From Paenibacillus pectinilyticus (GTDB lineage Bacteria > Bacillota > Bacilli > Paenibacillales > NBRC-103111), in the NCBI RefSeq assembly GCF_001700435.1, contig NZ_LYPC01000009.1, forward strand, positions 1 to 64,000: a DNA stretch of 64,000 bases, read 5' to 3'. Below the pieces are notes generated by a model. That model saw nothing but the letters and a program-made list of their open reading frames with translations, had not been told where the DNA came from and made no database searches. This document shows, piece by piece, positions 26,649 to 35,511 of the stretch (the first letter of the stretch is position 1; every line of letters begins with the position of its first letter). The position numbers and the translations under genes are program-made.

Positions 26649-27277
26649 GTGAGATTGTCAAAACATTAGTGGTCGATGACCATCCTTTATTTGCGCGGGC
26701 GACGAAGTCGTTATTAGATGAAATTGATCGTATTGAGGTTATCGGCGTTGTCAGCAATGCGAAGGAATGCTTGGAGCAGGTTAAGCTGCAGCAGCCTGGG
26801 CTTGTATTTCTGGATTACCAGCTGCCTGACCAGACGGGGACGGAAGTTGCCTATCAACTGAAGCAATTATATCCGCATATTCATATTGTTATTTTTACAG
26901 GTATCGAGCTGGCGGGTATTTATAATAAACTCATTGAAATGAAAGTAAGCGGTGTTCTCTCTAAGGAGTCCAGTGAGCGCACGATCAAGAATATGGTGTA
27001 TTGCATTCTGGATGGGTATACGATGATCCCGCTGTCCTTCTTTAATCAGATGCAATTGAACGAAGCGGATGCTGGGGAAGAGTGTGAGCTGCAAGAGGAA
27101 GAAGTCCTCATGATGAACATGCTGGTGAAAGGGGCCACGCATGAGCAAATTGCGGAGCGCATCTTCATGAGCAAGCGAACGGTTGATAATTACTTGCGCA
27201 AGATCTATGACAAGTGGGGCGCGAAATCAAGAACTGAGGCATTGGAGAAGTTTATCAAAAGTAAATACTATACTTGA
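26645..27277 (+). CDS. comA: ComA-like response regulator
   Basis: A 210-aa NarL/LuxR-type regulator; ComA is 214 aa. The receiver domain has VVDDHPLF at the start and the phosphoacceptor D57 in VFLDYQLPDQTG. The C-terminal LuxR HTH is at about residues 150-205 (MLVKGATHEQIAERIFMSKRTVDNYLRKIYDKWGA in part). It overlaps the ComP-like gene (ATGA), so kinase and regulator are co-translated. It would be phosphorylated in response to the ComX-type signal. No clear ComA box was identified in this window. Confidence 0.85.
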   Translation: MSEIVKTLVVDDHPLFARATKSLLDEIDRIEVIGVVSNAKECLEQVKLQQPGLVFLDYQLPDQTGTEVAYQLKQLYPHIHIVIFTGIELAGIYNKLIEMKVSGVLSKESSERTIKNMVYCILDGYTMIPLSFFNQMQLNEADAGEECELQEEEVLMMNMLVKGATHEQIAERIFMSKRTVDNYLRKIYDKWGAKSRTEALEKFIKSKYYT

Positions 27278-27292
27278 AAGTAGGCGCTTTGC

Positions 27293-28231
27293 ATGCAAGA
27301 AGTTCAGCAGCATATGGCTCGGATGATGGATGATTATATGTTTGATGAAGATTTAAAAATGCTGCTGCGCTCATGCATGTCTGACAATGAGACGGCGAGT
27401 CTCTCGTGGGCCAAAATCACACTTTGCACGCATGCCATGGTAGGCGGTCATTCTCCTGATATTCATCGTCGTGCGGCATTGACCGAGTTGGTTATTCTCA
27501 TCCTCGATATCGTCGATGATCTCCAGGATCAGGATAATGCGAGTAAGCCTTGGATGCAAGTGGATTCCGCAAGCGCATTGAACGCCGTCTTAGCGCTTAT
27601 TATGGGTGTAGTGGGTGAATTGGGCAGATTGCAGGCAAGCGGGAACATGCTGGTTGAAATCAGCAAAATCATCGCGAGATCGATTAACGGGCAACATAAG
27701 GATGTGACCAATGCCGCTTCAACCGTCGATGAGTATCTGTGGATGACCCAAGAGAAATCGGGCTCCTTGTTCCGATTGGCGTGCTTCATGGGCTATGCCG
27801 ATGCGGATTGTGGGGAAGAAACGATAGAGCAGCTGCATCAGATGGCGGATTGCGTGGGACTTCTCCATCAAATTCAGAATGATATGCGCGATCTCGTTCG
27901 CTATGATGAGAAAAGCGATTTGATGGCGAAGAAACGGACACTGCCAATCTTGTATATTCTTGCGGTGGAAGACGAGGTCTTCTCACCGGTGAAGGCTTAT
28001 TATGAGAGTGCGGTGACAGCGGAGTTCATGACTGAGAATCAAGACCAGATCAAGCGGTTGATTCATGACTCGGGCTGTTTGGAGTATGCACGTATTGTGC
28101 AGTCCGTGTGTGTCCAGAAGGCCAATGAGATTTATGAACAGCTGAAGGCTTTGTCGCCTTGGAAAGAGGATTTCCGTTCGCTCATGCTGGGCGATTTCAT
28201 GAAGCTAGGTGTGGAGGTGGAACAGGCATAG
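27293..28231 (+). CDS. comQ: ComQ-like isoprenyl transferase
   Basis: A 312-aa protein of the polyprenyl synthetase fold; ComQ of B. subtilis is 299 aa. The first Asp-rich motif is DIVDDLQDQD and the second is QIQNDMRDL followed by KSDLMAKKRTLPILYIL, a combination seen in ComQ, where it modifies the pheromone Trp. It lies 15 bp after the ComA-like gene. In B. subtilis comQ is first and precedes comX; here it is last, and comX is divergent. A general prenyl synthase is the alternative, but the neighbouring genes make ComQ the best call. The ribosome-binding site is weak. Confidence 0.78.
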   Translation: MQEVQQHMARMMDDYMFDEDLKMLLRSCMSDNETASLSWAKITLCTHAMVGGHSPDIHRRAALTELVILILDIVDDLQDQDNASKPWMQVDSASALNAVLALIMGVVGELGRLQASGNMLVEISKIIARSINGQHKDVTNAASTVDEYLWMTQEKSGSLFRLACFMGYADADCGEETIEQLHQMADCVGLLHQIQNDMRDLVRYDEKSDLMAKKRTLPILYILAVEDEVFSPVKAYYESAVTAEFMTENQDQIKRLIHDSGCLEYARIVQSVCVQKANEIYEQLKALSPWKEDFRSLMLGDFMKLGVEVEQA

Positions 28232-28262
28232 TGCCTGTTCTTTTTTCTTTTGCTTACAGGAT

Positions 28263-28326
28263 CATAAAAAAGTCACATGGAACGCAAAAATGTTGAATGT
28301 TCATCGTGAGCGGGGTCTGATAAAAT
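28263..28326 (+). promoter_or_regulatory. Promoter with extended conserved element, two-component operon
   Basis: CATAAAAAAGT (28263-28273), CGCAAAAATGTTGAATGTT (28283-28301) and a -10-like TAAAATTTA (from 28321). The same three blocks, with the same internal offsets of 20 and 38 bp from block to block, recur at 31808-31874 upstream of the sugar importer. This suggests a shared activator site, most likely for the AraC-type regulator encoded just downstream, and autoregulation. Confidence 0.6.
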
Positions 28327-28362
28327 TTAGATGGAGTCGGTATTGTCTAGGAGGAGTTCATC

Positions 28363-28461
28363 ATGACTACACAGAGGTTCCAAGCAGCTGCCAAAGGTTT
28401 CCAAGGCATTATGGCCTGCTTAGAAAAGGAGGCAACCCTTGTTTCAGATTCTCATTGTTGA
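28363..28461 (+). CDS. Possible 32-aa leader peptide
   Basis: An ATG with GGAGGAG 6 nt upstream opens a 32-codon frame (beginning MTTQRFQAAAKGF) that ends 23 nt inside the response regulator gene in another frame. The Shine-Dalgarno of that regulator (AAAAGGAGG) lies within this frame. It could be a leader that couples translation. No family is recognised, and it may be chance. Confidence 0.3.
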   Translation: MTTQRFQAAAKGFQGIMACLEKEATLVSDSHC

Positions 28462-29935
28462 TGACGAATACATCGAAAGAGAAGGAATTAAGCGGTTAAT
28501 TCACAAATATAAGCTGCCCTTAGTCGTGCTGGAAGCAGAGAATGGTGAAGAGGCACTGGACATTTTACTTGCTCAGCCTATCGATATTTTATTAACGGAT
28601 ATCAAGATGCCTTTTATGGATGGTCTTTCCTTATGTGAGAAGGCTAGGGCGCAATTCCCTGACTTGAAAATTATGATTTTCAGCGCATACGGCGAGTTTG
28701 AATACGCGCAAAGAGCGATTCACTATCACATCTTCTCGTATCTGCTTAAGCCGATCGATGTCAATGATTTTCAGCGAGCGTTTACCGAGGTTATTGCGCT
28801 GTGCCAAAAGGATCAAGAGCAGGAGAAGGAGGAGCTGCTTCTAGAGATTATCCATCCTTCCCAGTCAGCAACAGGGCTTGCCAGCAAGCTAGCTTCGCTT
28901 GATATAGATTTTAATCAGATGTCGGTTCAAATGATCTTGATTGACTATGCGTCTTCCGTTTTTGATGTGGAGCATGATCGACTCCCTGGCATTTTGCAAG
29001 AAGTGGTTCCTGTGCCGTTCGATTATGTGAATTTAAACGAAAGTCAGAGTTTACTTTTTGTGCGATGGGATGATAAAGAGGATGAAGACGTGCTTCAGTC
29101 GCTAGGAAGCAGGCTCAAAGAGCGTATAGCGAGCGCCTACGATGAAATCTTCACAGTCGTGATGTCGAATCGGTTACATGCAGGAAATGATCTGGCCACG
29201 GAGTTCAAGATGCTGGAGAACATGCTGGACTATAAATTTTTCTTCCAGGAAAGCACAGTCATGTATTCGGACGAAAGTCAGGGGAAAGAAGACATCTCCA
29301 ACACCATTCCGAAATTGATGGAAACGATCCATTGGCATCTGGACATGAAGGATGAATTTGGTCTCCGTCAGGGCATAGAGCTATTCTTCAAAACGATTGA
29401 CGGAAGCGGGCAGCACTCTGCCATCTATGTGAAATACATGTGTATCGAGCTGGCTAAGAAGATTTGGGAAACGGCCGGCAATCAGGATAGTTACACGTTT
29501 AAATCCGTCGTCGAAACGATATTTGGCTGTAAGTCGTTGACGGAGCTGAAGGCACAGATTCAATCGGTTCTAGGTTTATTAAATAGCGACGCAGAGGTTC
29601 ATAATCCGGAGTTTAGTAAGAAAGTGATCAAGGATATCCGCAAGCTCATCGAGGACAATTATCGATCAGATATCAGCTTGCAATGGATTGCCGACAAGGT
29701 ATTCCTTACGCAGACGTACGTGAGTTATCTGTTCAAGAAGGAAGCAGGGCAAACCCTTGTAAAATATATAACGAGCATCCGTATGCATAAGGCAGCAGAG
29801 CTTCTCCACGGGACGAATCTAACGATCGCAGATATTAGCGGCCAAGTGGGATTCATGAATACGTCGTATTTTTGTAAAACATTCAAACAGTATCATGGGC
29901 AAAGTCCTGCCAAATTCCGTGAGAGAACAGGCTAA
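28439..29935 (+). CDS. AraC-type response regulator (YesN-like)
   Basis: A 498-aa transcription factor with an N-terminal receiver (LIVDDEYIEREGIKRL, phosphoacceptor D54 in LLTDIKMPFMDG, KPID loop) and a C-terminal AraC/XylS helix-turn-helix region at about residues 395-497 (ISLQWIADKVFLTQTYVSYLFKKE, then IADISGQVGFMNTSYFCKTFK in part). The long middle part is poorly conserved. It begins with TTG at 28439 after AAAAGGAGG. The kinase gene follows with one base between the stop and the next ATG. This family usually controls a neighbouring sugar transport operon, and here a shared promoter element supports that. Confidence 0.88.
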   Translation: MFQILIVDDEYIEREGIKRLIHKYKLPLVVLEAENGEEALDILLAQPIDILLTDIKMPFMDGLSLCEKARAQFPDLKIMIFSAYGEFEYAQRAIHYHIFSYLLKPIDVNDFQRAFTEVIALCQKDQEQEKEELLLEIIHPSQSATGLASKLASLDIDFNQMSVQMILIDYASSVFDVEHDRLPGILQEVVPVPFDYVNLNESQSLLFVRWDDKEDEDVLQSLGSRLKERIASAYDEIFTVVMSNRLHAGNDLATEFKMLENMLDYKFFFQESTVMYSDESQGKEDISNTIPKLMETIHWHLDMKDEFGLRQGIELFFKTIDGSGQHSAIYVKYMCIELAKKIWETAGNQDSYTFKSVVETIFGCKSLTELKAQIQSVLGLLNSDAEVHNPEFSKKVIKDIRKLIEDNYRSDISLQWIADKVFLTQTYVSYLFKKEAGQTLVKYITSIRMHKAAELLHGTNLTIADISGQVGFMNTSYFCKTFKQYHGQSPAKFRERTG

Positions 29936-29936
29936 T

Positions 29937-31679
29937 ATGAGACTATTTCTAGCATATTTTCAAAATTTGAGATTCAAGCAGAAGCTCTTTATCTCTTATA
30001 TTGTCGTATCCATTATTCCCGTCGTCGTACTGGGTTTGTTCTCTTATCACCAAGCTAGCTCCTTCCTGTTGCAGCAGGCGAAACAGAATTTGGACGGCGC
30101 TGTCAGTCAAATTGCGGAGACGATTAACTATCGGGCGAAGCAGCATGAAGCGATTATTAATTCGATCACGCAAAATGTCGTATTCAAACGGATCTTCATT
30201 AGTGATGACGGCAACTTTTCTGATCTGTATCGGGACTATGTGGATCCGTTTTTTAGCAACATTCTGGATTTCAATCGTGATATTTTACAAATATCGGTGT
30301 TTACAGAGAATCAGGCGATTCTCCGTGGCGAGTATATTCTGCCTCTCAGCTTGACGACCGATCTCCAATGGGCGAAGAACGGGCGGATGCCTTCAAAAGA
30401 GACCCAGTGGCACATTAAGAATGGCAAGCTCTTCGCTACTCGGCCGTTCGTCAGTGACGAGGAAGTGCCGCTAGGGAAATCCCCTGCCGTATTATACCTA
30501 AGTATCGATGCGGACAGTTTATTTCAAGGATTGGACGATATCAAAGCGAAGGCTTATGGCATCTTGATTTTAGATAAAGAGGGGCATCAGATTTTATCAA
30601 AGAACATGCATATGAGTGCGGACCTTCCGATAGAATCGCTGCAGACCGCCCAATTGACAGAGCGAATCGGTTCCTTCTCCATGAGTGCAACGGATTATAT
30701 GTACATCACGGAGGAGATGGAGGAGCCGGGGTGGAAGCTGGTCTATTATACACCAAAGAATGGCATTTCCGTAGATGCACGGAGTATTGTGAGCGCCACA
30801 GCGCTGATTACTCTGATTTGCTTAGCCGGCTTGCTGCTCATTATATGGATGTTCTCGAACACGTTCGTCAAACGCATTATTAAGCTCAATAAGAAGATGT
30901 TGATCGTCGAAAATGGGAATCTGAAGATTGATGTGACAAGCCAGTCTAGAGATGAAATTGGCCAGCTCACGAATCGCTTCGGCAATATGCTTACCAACAT
31001 TAATACGCTGATTGAAGAGGTTTATCAAAGTAAGATTACGCAGAAAGAAGCCGAACTCAAGGCGCTGCAAACGCAGATCAATCCGCATTTTCTCTATAAC
31101 ACGTTGTCGATCATTAATTGGAAGGCGCTAGAAATCGACGCGATGGAAATCAGTCAAATTACGAATACGGTTTCGCGCTTTTACCGAACGGTGCTCAATA
31201 AAGGGCGGGATTTCATTCCGGTTCGCTATGAACTGGAGAATGCCAAGGACTATATGCATATCCAAAGTATCATGCACAATTATCGCTTTGATTTTATCTG
31301 CGCGGTTGATGAAGAGCTGCTGCAATATGATATGATCAATCTGATTTTTCAGCCGATCTTAGAAAATGCCTTAGAGCATGGGATCGATAAGCTCCGCAAG
31401 GGAAGTGAGCGCGGCGTTATCCGTCTTCGGGGCTACAGGTCGGGAGATGATTTGGCGTTCTGTATCGAGGACAACGGGCCAGGGATGAGCAAGGAGCTAG
31501 CGGAAGAGGTCATTAAGCGAAATTCGGTCGGTTATGGGCTGAAAAATGTGCACGATCGCATCCAGATTCGCTTTGGTCAAAGCTATGGCTTGCGGATTGA
31601 AAGTGAACCGGGGCAGGGCACCCGTGTGTTTGTGGATTTCCCCGTTTATACAGCGGAGGAGCTTTCCAGTAGAGAGTAG
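29937..31679 (+). CDS. Sensor histidine kinase (YesM-like)
   Basis: A 580-aa membrane kinase of the LytS/YesM class. It has a transmembrane helix near residues 12-37, an extracytoplasmic sensor region to about 285, a second helix (LITLICLAGLLLIIWMF), a HAMP segment, the His_kinase domain with H384 in QINPHFLYNTL, and an ATPase domain (QPILENALEHGI, DNGPGM, GYGLKNVHDRI). ATG 29937 lies one base after the regulator stop; a frame reaching back to 29895 only overlaps that gene. With the upstream regulator it forms a carbohydrate-sensing two-component system. Confidence 0.88.
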   Translation: MRLFLAYFQNLRFKQKLFISYIVVSIIPVVVLGLFSYHQASSFLLQQAKQNLDGAVSQIAETINYRAKQHEAIINSITQNVVFKRIFISDDGNFSDLYRDYVDPFFSNILDFNRDILQISVFTENQAILRGEYILPLSLTTDLQWAKNGRMPSKETQWHIKNGKLFATRPFVSDEEVPLGKSPAVLYLSIDADSLFQGLDDIKAKAYGILILDKEGHQILSKNMHMSADLPIESLQTAQLTERIGSFSMSATDYMYITEEMEEPGWKLVYYTPKNGISVDARSIVSATALITLICLAGLLLIIWMFSNTFVKRIIKLNKKMLIVENGNLKIDVTSQSRDEIGQLTNRFGNMLTNINTLIEEVYQSKITQKEAELKALQTQINPHFLYNTLSIINWKALEIDAMEISQITNTVSRFYRTVLNKGRDFIPVRYELENAKDYMHIQSIMHNYRFDFICAVDEELLQYDMINLIFQPILENALEHGIDKLRKGSERGVIRLRGYRSGDDLAFCIEDNGPGMSKELAEEVIKRNSVGYGLKNVHDRIQIRFGQSYGLRIESEPGQGTRVFVDFPVYTAEELSSRE

Positions 31680-31711
31680 TAATCAGAAAAATAGTCACAT
31701 GGTGATGATGG

Positions 31712-31762
31712 AACACTTGTTTGGCAGGCGCGGCAGCGACCTGACTAAGCAGGTGTTTTTTT
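31712..31762 (+). terminator. Terminator after the two-component operon
   Basis: AACACTTG pairs with CAGGTGTT (one wobble) over a GC-rich loop, followed by a run of seven T, about 30 nt after the kinase stop codon. Confidence 0.6.
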
Positions 31763-31807
31763 GTGCGCAACGCTCCCCTTACGACTGTATTGCCCAGCTA
31801 TAACTTC

Positions 31808-31874
31808 CATAAGAAAGTGTTATATATCGCAAGAATGTTGGATATTTGCCAAGTCGCTTATGCGCTAGAATTTA
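31808..31874 (+). promoter_or_regulatory. Promoter with extended conserved element, sugar importer operon
   Basis: CATAAGAAAGT (31808-31818), CGCAAGAATGTTGGATATT (31828-31846) and TAGAATTTA (from 31866). This is the partner of the element at 28263, with equal spacing between all three blocks and unrelated sequence in between. The two operons are therefore likely to answer to one regulator. Confidence 0.6.
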
Positions 31875-31909
31875 CTTATAGGATTACTGATTGAAAGGAG
31901 CTGGACATA

Positions 31910-32827
31910 GTGGGGGATAAGAAGCCGCTGCTGATCAAGCTGATTCGCAGAGATAAATTGCTTCTATTGATGTTTTTACCGGTCTTTTTGTACTATCTCA
32001 TCTTTTGTTATTTACCCATGCCGGGAATTCTCATTGCCTTCAAAAATTTCACCCCAGGTCATGGTGTCTTCGGAGGCGATTGGGTAGGGCTCAAATGGTT
32101 AAGCCAATTCGTCCATTCTCGGTATTTCTGGCGGCTGCTGAGAAACACCTTTTTACTGGCGTTTTATCCGCTGGTCATCGGATTCTCCATCCCGATCTTC
32201 TTCGCGATATGCGTCGTTGAAATCAAGAATGGGCTCTTCAAGCGTTTTGCCCAAACAGTGACGTACTTGCCGCATTTCATCTCGACCGTTGTCATCGCGG
32301 GAATGATCATTAACTTCCTGTCTCCGACGGACGGTATCGTGAATACGATGCTAGCCTCGCTCGGTATGGCCAAAATAAATTTCATGATGGCCCCTGAATG
32401 GTTCCGTTCGATCTTTACGGTGTCGGGTGTTTGGCAAAGCTTCGGCTTTAGCTCCATTATCTACATCGCTGCCATTATGGGGATTGACCAGGAAATGTAT
32501 GATTCCGGAAAGATTGATGGCGTTAACAAATTCCAAGAAGTGTGGCACCTAACACTGCCCAGCTTGAAGCCAACGATTGTCATCCTGCTACTGCTCTCCA
32601 TCGGCGGCATTATGAGTGTGAATTTCGAGAAGGTGTACCTGCTTTACAATGGAGCGACTTACGAAACGGCGGACGTCATCTCGACCTATGTGTACAGACA
32701 AGGGATAGAGTCACAGAACTTCGGCTTTGCCACAGCGGTAGGGTTATTCAATTCCGTCATTAGTTTCATCTTAGTGTATGCGGCCAACCAAGCGAGTCGT
32801 CGTGTGAACGATATGTCTCTGTGGTAG
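31910..32827 (+). CDS. Sugar ABC transporter permease, LplB-like
   Basis: A 305-aa inner-membrane permease of the MalF/LplB family, with about six hydrophobic helices. The cytoplasmic EAA loop is recognisable as EMYDSGKIDGVNKFQEVWHLTLPSL in part (around residues 200-225), which docks to the ATPase. A GTG at 31910 with GAAAGGAG upstream is the start. It forms a pair with the next permease. No ATPase gene is present in the cluster, so a shared MsmX-type ATPase encoded elsewhere is expected, as known for related importers. Confidence 0.88.
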   Translation: MGDKKPLLIKLIRRDKLLLLMFLPVFLYYLIFCYLPMPGILIAFKNFTPGHGVFGGDWVGLKWLSQFVHSRYFWRLLRNTFLLAFYPLVIGFSIPIFFAICVVEIKNGLFKRFAQTVTYLPHFISTVVIAGMIINFLSPTDGIVNTMLASLGMAKINFMMAPEWFRSIFTVSGVWQSFGFSSIIYIAAIMGIDQEMYDSGKIDGVNKFQEVWHLTLPSLKPTIVILLLLSIGGIMSVNFEKVYLLYNGATYETADVISTYVYRQGIESQNFGFATAVGLFNSVISFILVYAANQASRRVNDMSLW

Positions 32828-32852
32828 CACCGCTGCAAGAAAGGAGGCCCTC

Positions 32853-33734
32853 ATGGTGAAGTCATGGACGGACCGGAGCTTTTATGTAATCGTTTACAGC
32901 ATTGTTATTTTAGCCATCATTGTCACTTTGTACCCCTTTATCTATGTCGTGAGCATCTCGATGAGCTCCGTGCAAGCCATAGACAATAAGCTAGTTACCT
33001 TTTTACCAGTAGATCTAAATTTCGATGGTTACAAAATGGTGCTGGGCTACTCGGAATTATGGAAATCGTACTACAACACGATTTGGTATACCGTCGTCGG
33101 GACGATCTTCAATCTGGCAGCCACCTGCTTGGCGGCTTATCCGCTTTCGAGGAAGACGTTCTTCCTCCGAAGAAAGCTGAACTTCTACATCGCGTTCACG
33201 ATGTATTTCTCTGGCGGGTTAATTCCCCTGTACATGGTGATCACGGAGTTGGGGCTCTACAACACCAGATGGGCCATGATCCTGCCTGTGCTGGTCAGCA
33301 CGTTTAACATCATGATCTTGCGATCAGCCTTCGAGAATATTCCAAACGAAATATTTGAGAGTGCGAACATGGACGGGGCAAAGGATTTCACCTTGCTATT
33401 CCGCATTGCGATACCGCTTACAAAGCCCACACTCGCGGTGCTGACCCTGTACTATGCCGTCGCACATTGGAATGATTTCTTCAATGCGCTCCTGTATCTG
33501 GGAAAGGCAGAGCTGCAACCGCTGCAAATTTTTCTCCGGAGAGTGCTCATTATGGCCTCGCCTGAAATTATGCAGAAAATGGGGGGCGAAACAGCGGCTA
33601 AGGCGCTTGCAGTTTCGACGCTGCAGGTACGCTACGTTTCGATTGTCGTCAGCATTTTACCCATTATTACAATCTATCCGTTCATCCAAAAATATTTCGT
33701 GCGCGGTATCACACTCGGTGCAGTCAAAGGGTAG
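32853..33734 (+). CDS. Sugar ABC transporter permease, YtcP-like
   Basis: A 293-aa permease of the MalG/YtcP family, the partner of the LplB-like protein. The EAA loop is seen as IFESANMDGAKDFTLLFRIAIPLTKP in part, around residues 165-190, and the C terminus KYFVRGITLGAVKG is typical of this subgroup. AAGGAGG lies 8-9 nt before the ATG. It is 25 bp downstream of the first permease and 56 bp upstream of the binding lipoprotein. The YtcP/LplB/LplA trio is used by Bacilli mostly for complex oligosaccharides. Confidence 0.88.
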   Translation: MVKSWTDRSFYVIVYSIVILAIIVTLYPFIYVVSISMSSVQAIDNKLVTFLPVDLNFDGYKMVLGYSELWKSYYNTIWYTVVGTIFNLAATCLAAYPLSRKTFFLRRKLNFYIAFTMYFSGGLIPLYMVITELGLYNTRWAMILPVLVSTFNIMILRSAFENIPNEIFESANMDGAKDFTLLFRIAIPLTKPTLAVLTLYYAVAHWNDFFNALLYLGKAELQPLQIFLRRVLIMASPEIMQKMGGETAAKALAVSTLQVRYVSIVVSILPIITIYPFIQKYFVRGITLGAVKG

Positions 33735-33790
33735 CGATACCTTTGCTGGATAAAAAGTTAAGTTTCAACCATTTGGGGAGGGTTACGAAG

Positions 33791-35419
33791 ATGAAAAAAA
33801 CACTTAAAACCACAGCAAGTTTGTCTTTGATCACGGCTTTATTCGCACTACTAGCAGCAGGCTGTACAAGTGAAGGGTCGACGTCGCCTACCGCTAGCAC
33901 AGATACCTCAATGAAGAAACCGGATGCGAGCGCTACAGCTGCACCTGCAGGTTTCGCTTATACAGGAACAGGGCCAATAACGGATAAAGCGGGCTCGCTC
34001 AAAATCCTCGCAACGAACGCTTGGACGAACAATGTCGACTTGAATCAAGCGCCTATCGTGCAAGAGCTCAGTAAACGAGCAGGCATTACAGTGAACTGGG
34101 AACTACTTCCTCCGTCCACGTATCAGGATGCGATTAGTCCGAGACTTGCTGCGGGCGCCGATCTGCCCGATGTGATCTATCAGCTAGATCTGGATCAGAC
34201 GATGAAAAATATTCAGGGTGGTTTGTTCAAACCGCTTAATGATTACATTGATAAGTACGGCGTGAACATCAAGAAGCTGTTCGAGAAATACCCCGCGTTG
34301 AAAGCGAGCCTAACGACGCCAGATGGTAAGATTTACTATCTACCGCAGTTGGCCGTTACGAAGAACTATATGCCTACCTTTATGGTGAACCAGAGATGGT
34401 TAGATAAGCTAGGGTTACAGGATCCAACGACGTTGGATGAGTTCACGAATATGCTGCGCAAGTTCAAAACGGATGACCCGAACGGCAATGGGAAACAGGA
34501 TGAAATCCCGTTCACGGTTGCACCTAATCAGCTGGCCAGTGCTTTTGGTCCTGTATTTGGCTTGGATTTAGCGAACAATTTCTATGCGGACAAGGACGGC
34601 AAGGTACACTATAGCTACTATGAGCCCAACTATAAGGAATATTTAACCTACTTAAATGGCCTCTATAAAGAAGGATTGTTGGAGTCGGATTTCGCCAGCG
34701 TCACAGCGGATCAGATCACGTCGAAGTTTTCGCAAAATATTACGGGCTCTACGTTTAACTTCAGTTGGTATACCTCCATGGTGTACAGCAAGCTGTTCAA
34801 GGATTATGATCCAACGAAACCGTTGATTAAAGGGATTGCGCCATTCAAAGGGCCGCATGGAGATCAATTCTACACAGGAAGAAACCCAATTACAGGTATA
34901 TTCGGGATCTCCAAAAATGCCAAGGATCCAGAGCTCGCGTTCAAATTCTTAGATTATGCGAGCAGTGAAGAGTCCAAAGAGATGTATGTATGGGGTCTGA
35001 AAGGGCAAACGTACGATGTGGTTGATGGCAAAAAACAATTTACGGAGAAAGGCAAGGATAACGATTTCATTCAGAAATTTGGTATCAATCCTACCAATTT
35101 ACCGATCGAGCAGTCTGTTGAAGCAACCGATGTACTGGTAGCCCCATGGCATGCTAAAATTGATAAAGAGATGGAAAAATATATTAAGGCACCGTTCCCA
35201 TTCGTGTACGCGCTCAAAGAAGAGGCGGACAAAGAGAACACAGTCATGCCGGATATCACAACGTATGTGAATGAAATGAATATTAAATTTATAACGGGCA
35301 AGGAAAGTTTGGATAAATTTGATAGCTATATCAAGTCCTTGAAGAGCATGGGCGTTGAGGACGTTATCAAAGGCAGACAGGCACAATATGACCGTTATGT
35401 AACAGCTAGTAAGAAATAA
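33791..35419 (+). CDS. Extracellular sugar-binding lipoprotein (LplA-like)
   Basis: A 542-aa lipoprotein: signal peptide starting MKKTLKTTASLSLITALFAL with lipobox LAAGC, then a Ser/Thr/Ala-rich linker to about residue 60, then a family-1 type solute-binding fold (LSKRAGITVNWELLPP, ADLPDVIYQLDLD, FMVNQRWLDKLGL). It captures the ligand for the two permeases. The start at 33791 fits GGGGAGGG 8 nt upstream; a frame from 33743 adds 16 residues with no signal-peptide character. A 13-bp hairpin follows the stop codon and may stabilise this most abundant part of the transcript. Confidence 0.9.
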   Translation: MKKTLKTTASLSLITALFALLAAGCTSEGSTSPTASTDTSMKKPDASATAAPAGFAYTGTGPITDKAGSLKILATNAWTNNVDLNQAPIVQELSKRAGITVNWELLPPSTYQDAISPRLAAGADLPDVIYQLDLDQTMKNIQGGLFKPLNDYIDKYGVNIKKLFEKYPALKASLTTPDGKIYYLPQLAVTKNYMPTFMVNQRWLDKLGLQDPTTLDEFTNMLRKFKTDDPNGNGKQDEIPFTVAPNQLASAFGPVFGLDLANNFYADKDGKVHYSYYEPNYKEYLTYLNGLYKEGLLESDFASVTADQITSKFSQNITGSTFNFSWYTSMVYSKLFKDYDPTKPLIKGIAPFKGPHGDQFYTGRNPITGIFGISKNAKDPELAFKFLDYASSEESKEMYVWGLKGQTYDVVDGKKQFTEKGKDNDFIQKFGINPTNLPIEQSVEATDVLVAPWHAKIDKEMEKYIKAPFPFVYALKEEADKENTVMPDITTYVNEMNIKFITGKESLDKFDSYIKSLKSMGVEDVIKGRQAQYDRYVTASKK

Positions 35420-35441
35420 ACAAGGATCGTCGTTCGATGTC

Positions 35442-35475
35442 AAACACAGCAGCCTCTGATGGGGCTGCTGTGTTT
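35442..35475 (+). terminator. Strong hairpin between the two binding-protein genes
   Basis: AAACACAGCAGCC pairs perfectly with GGCTGCTGTGTTT over an 8-nt loop. The T run is short, so it may be a partial terminator or a 3' end stabiliser that lowers expression of the next genes relative to the binding lipoprotein. Confidence 0.6.
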
Positions 35476-35511
35476 ATCCGTTTGTTGCGGCGAATAAAGG
35501 AGGTTTCCGTG

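Noticed and set aside
31546..31803. 85-aa open frame at the end of the kinase gene
   Set aside because: It overlaps the kinase gene and its terminator and has no ribosome-binding site or family features.
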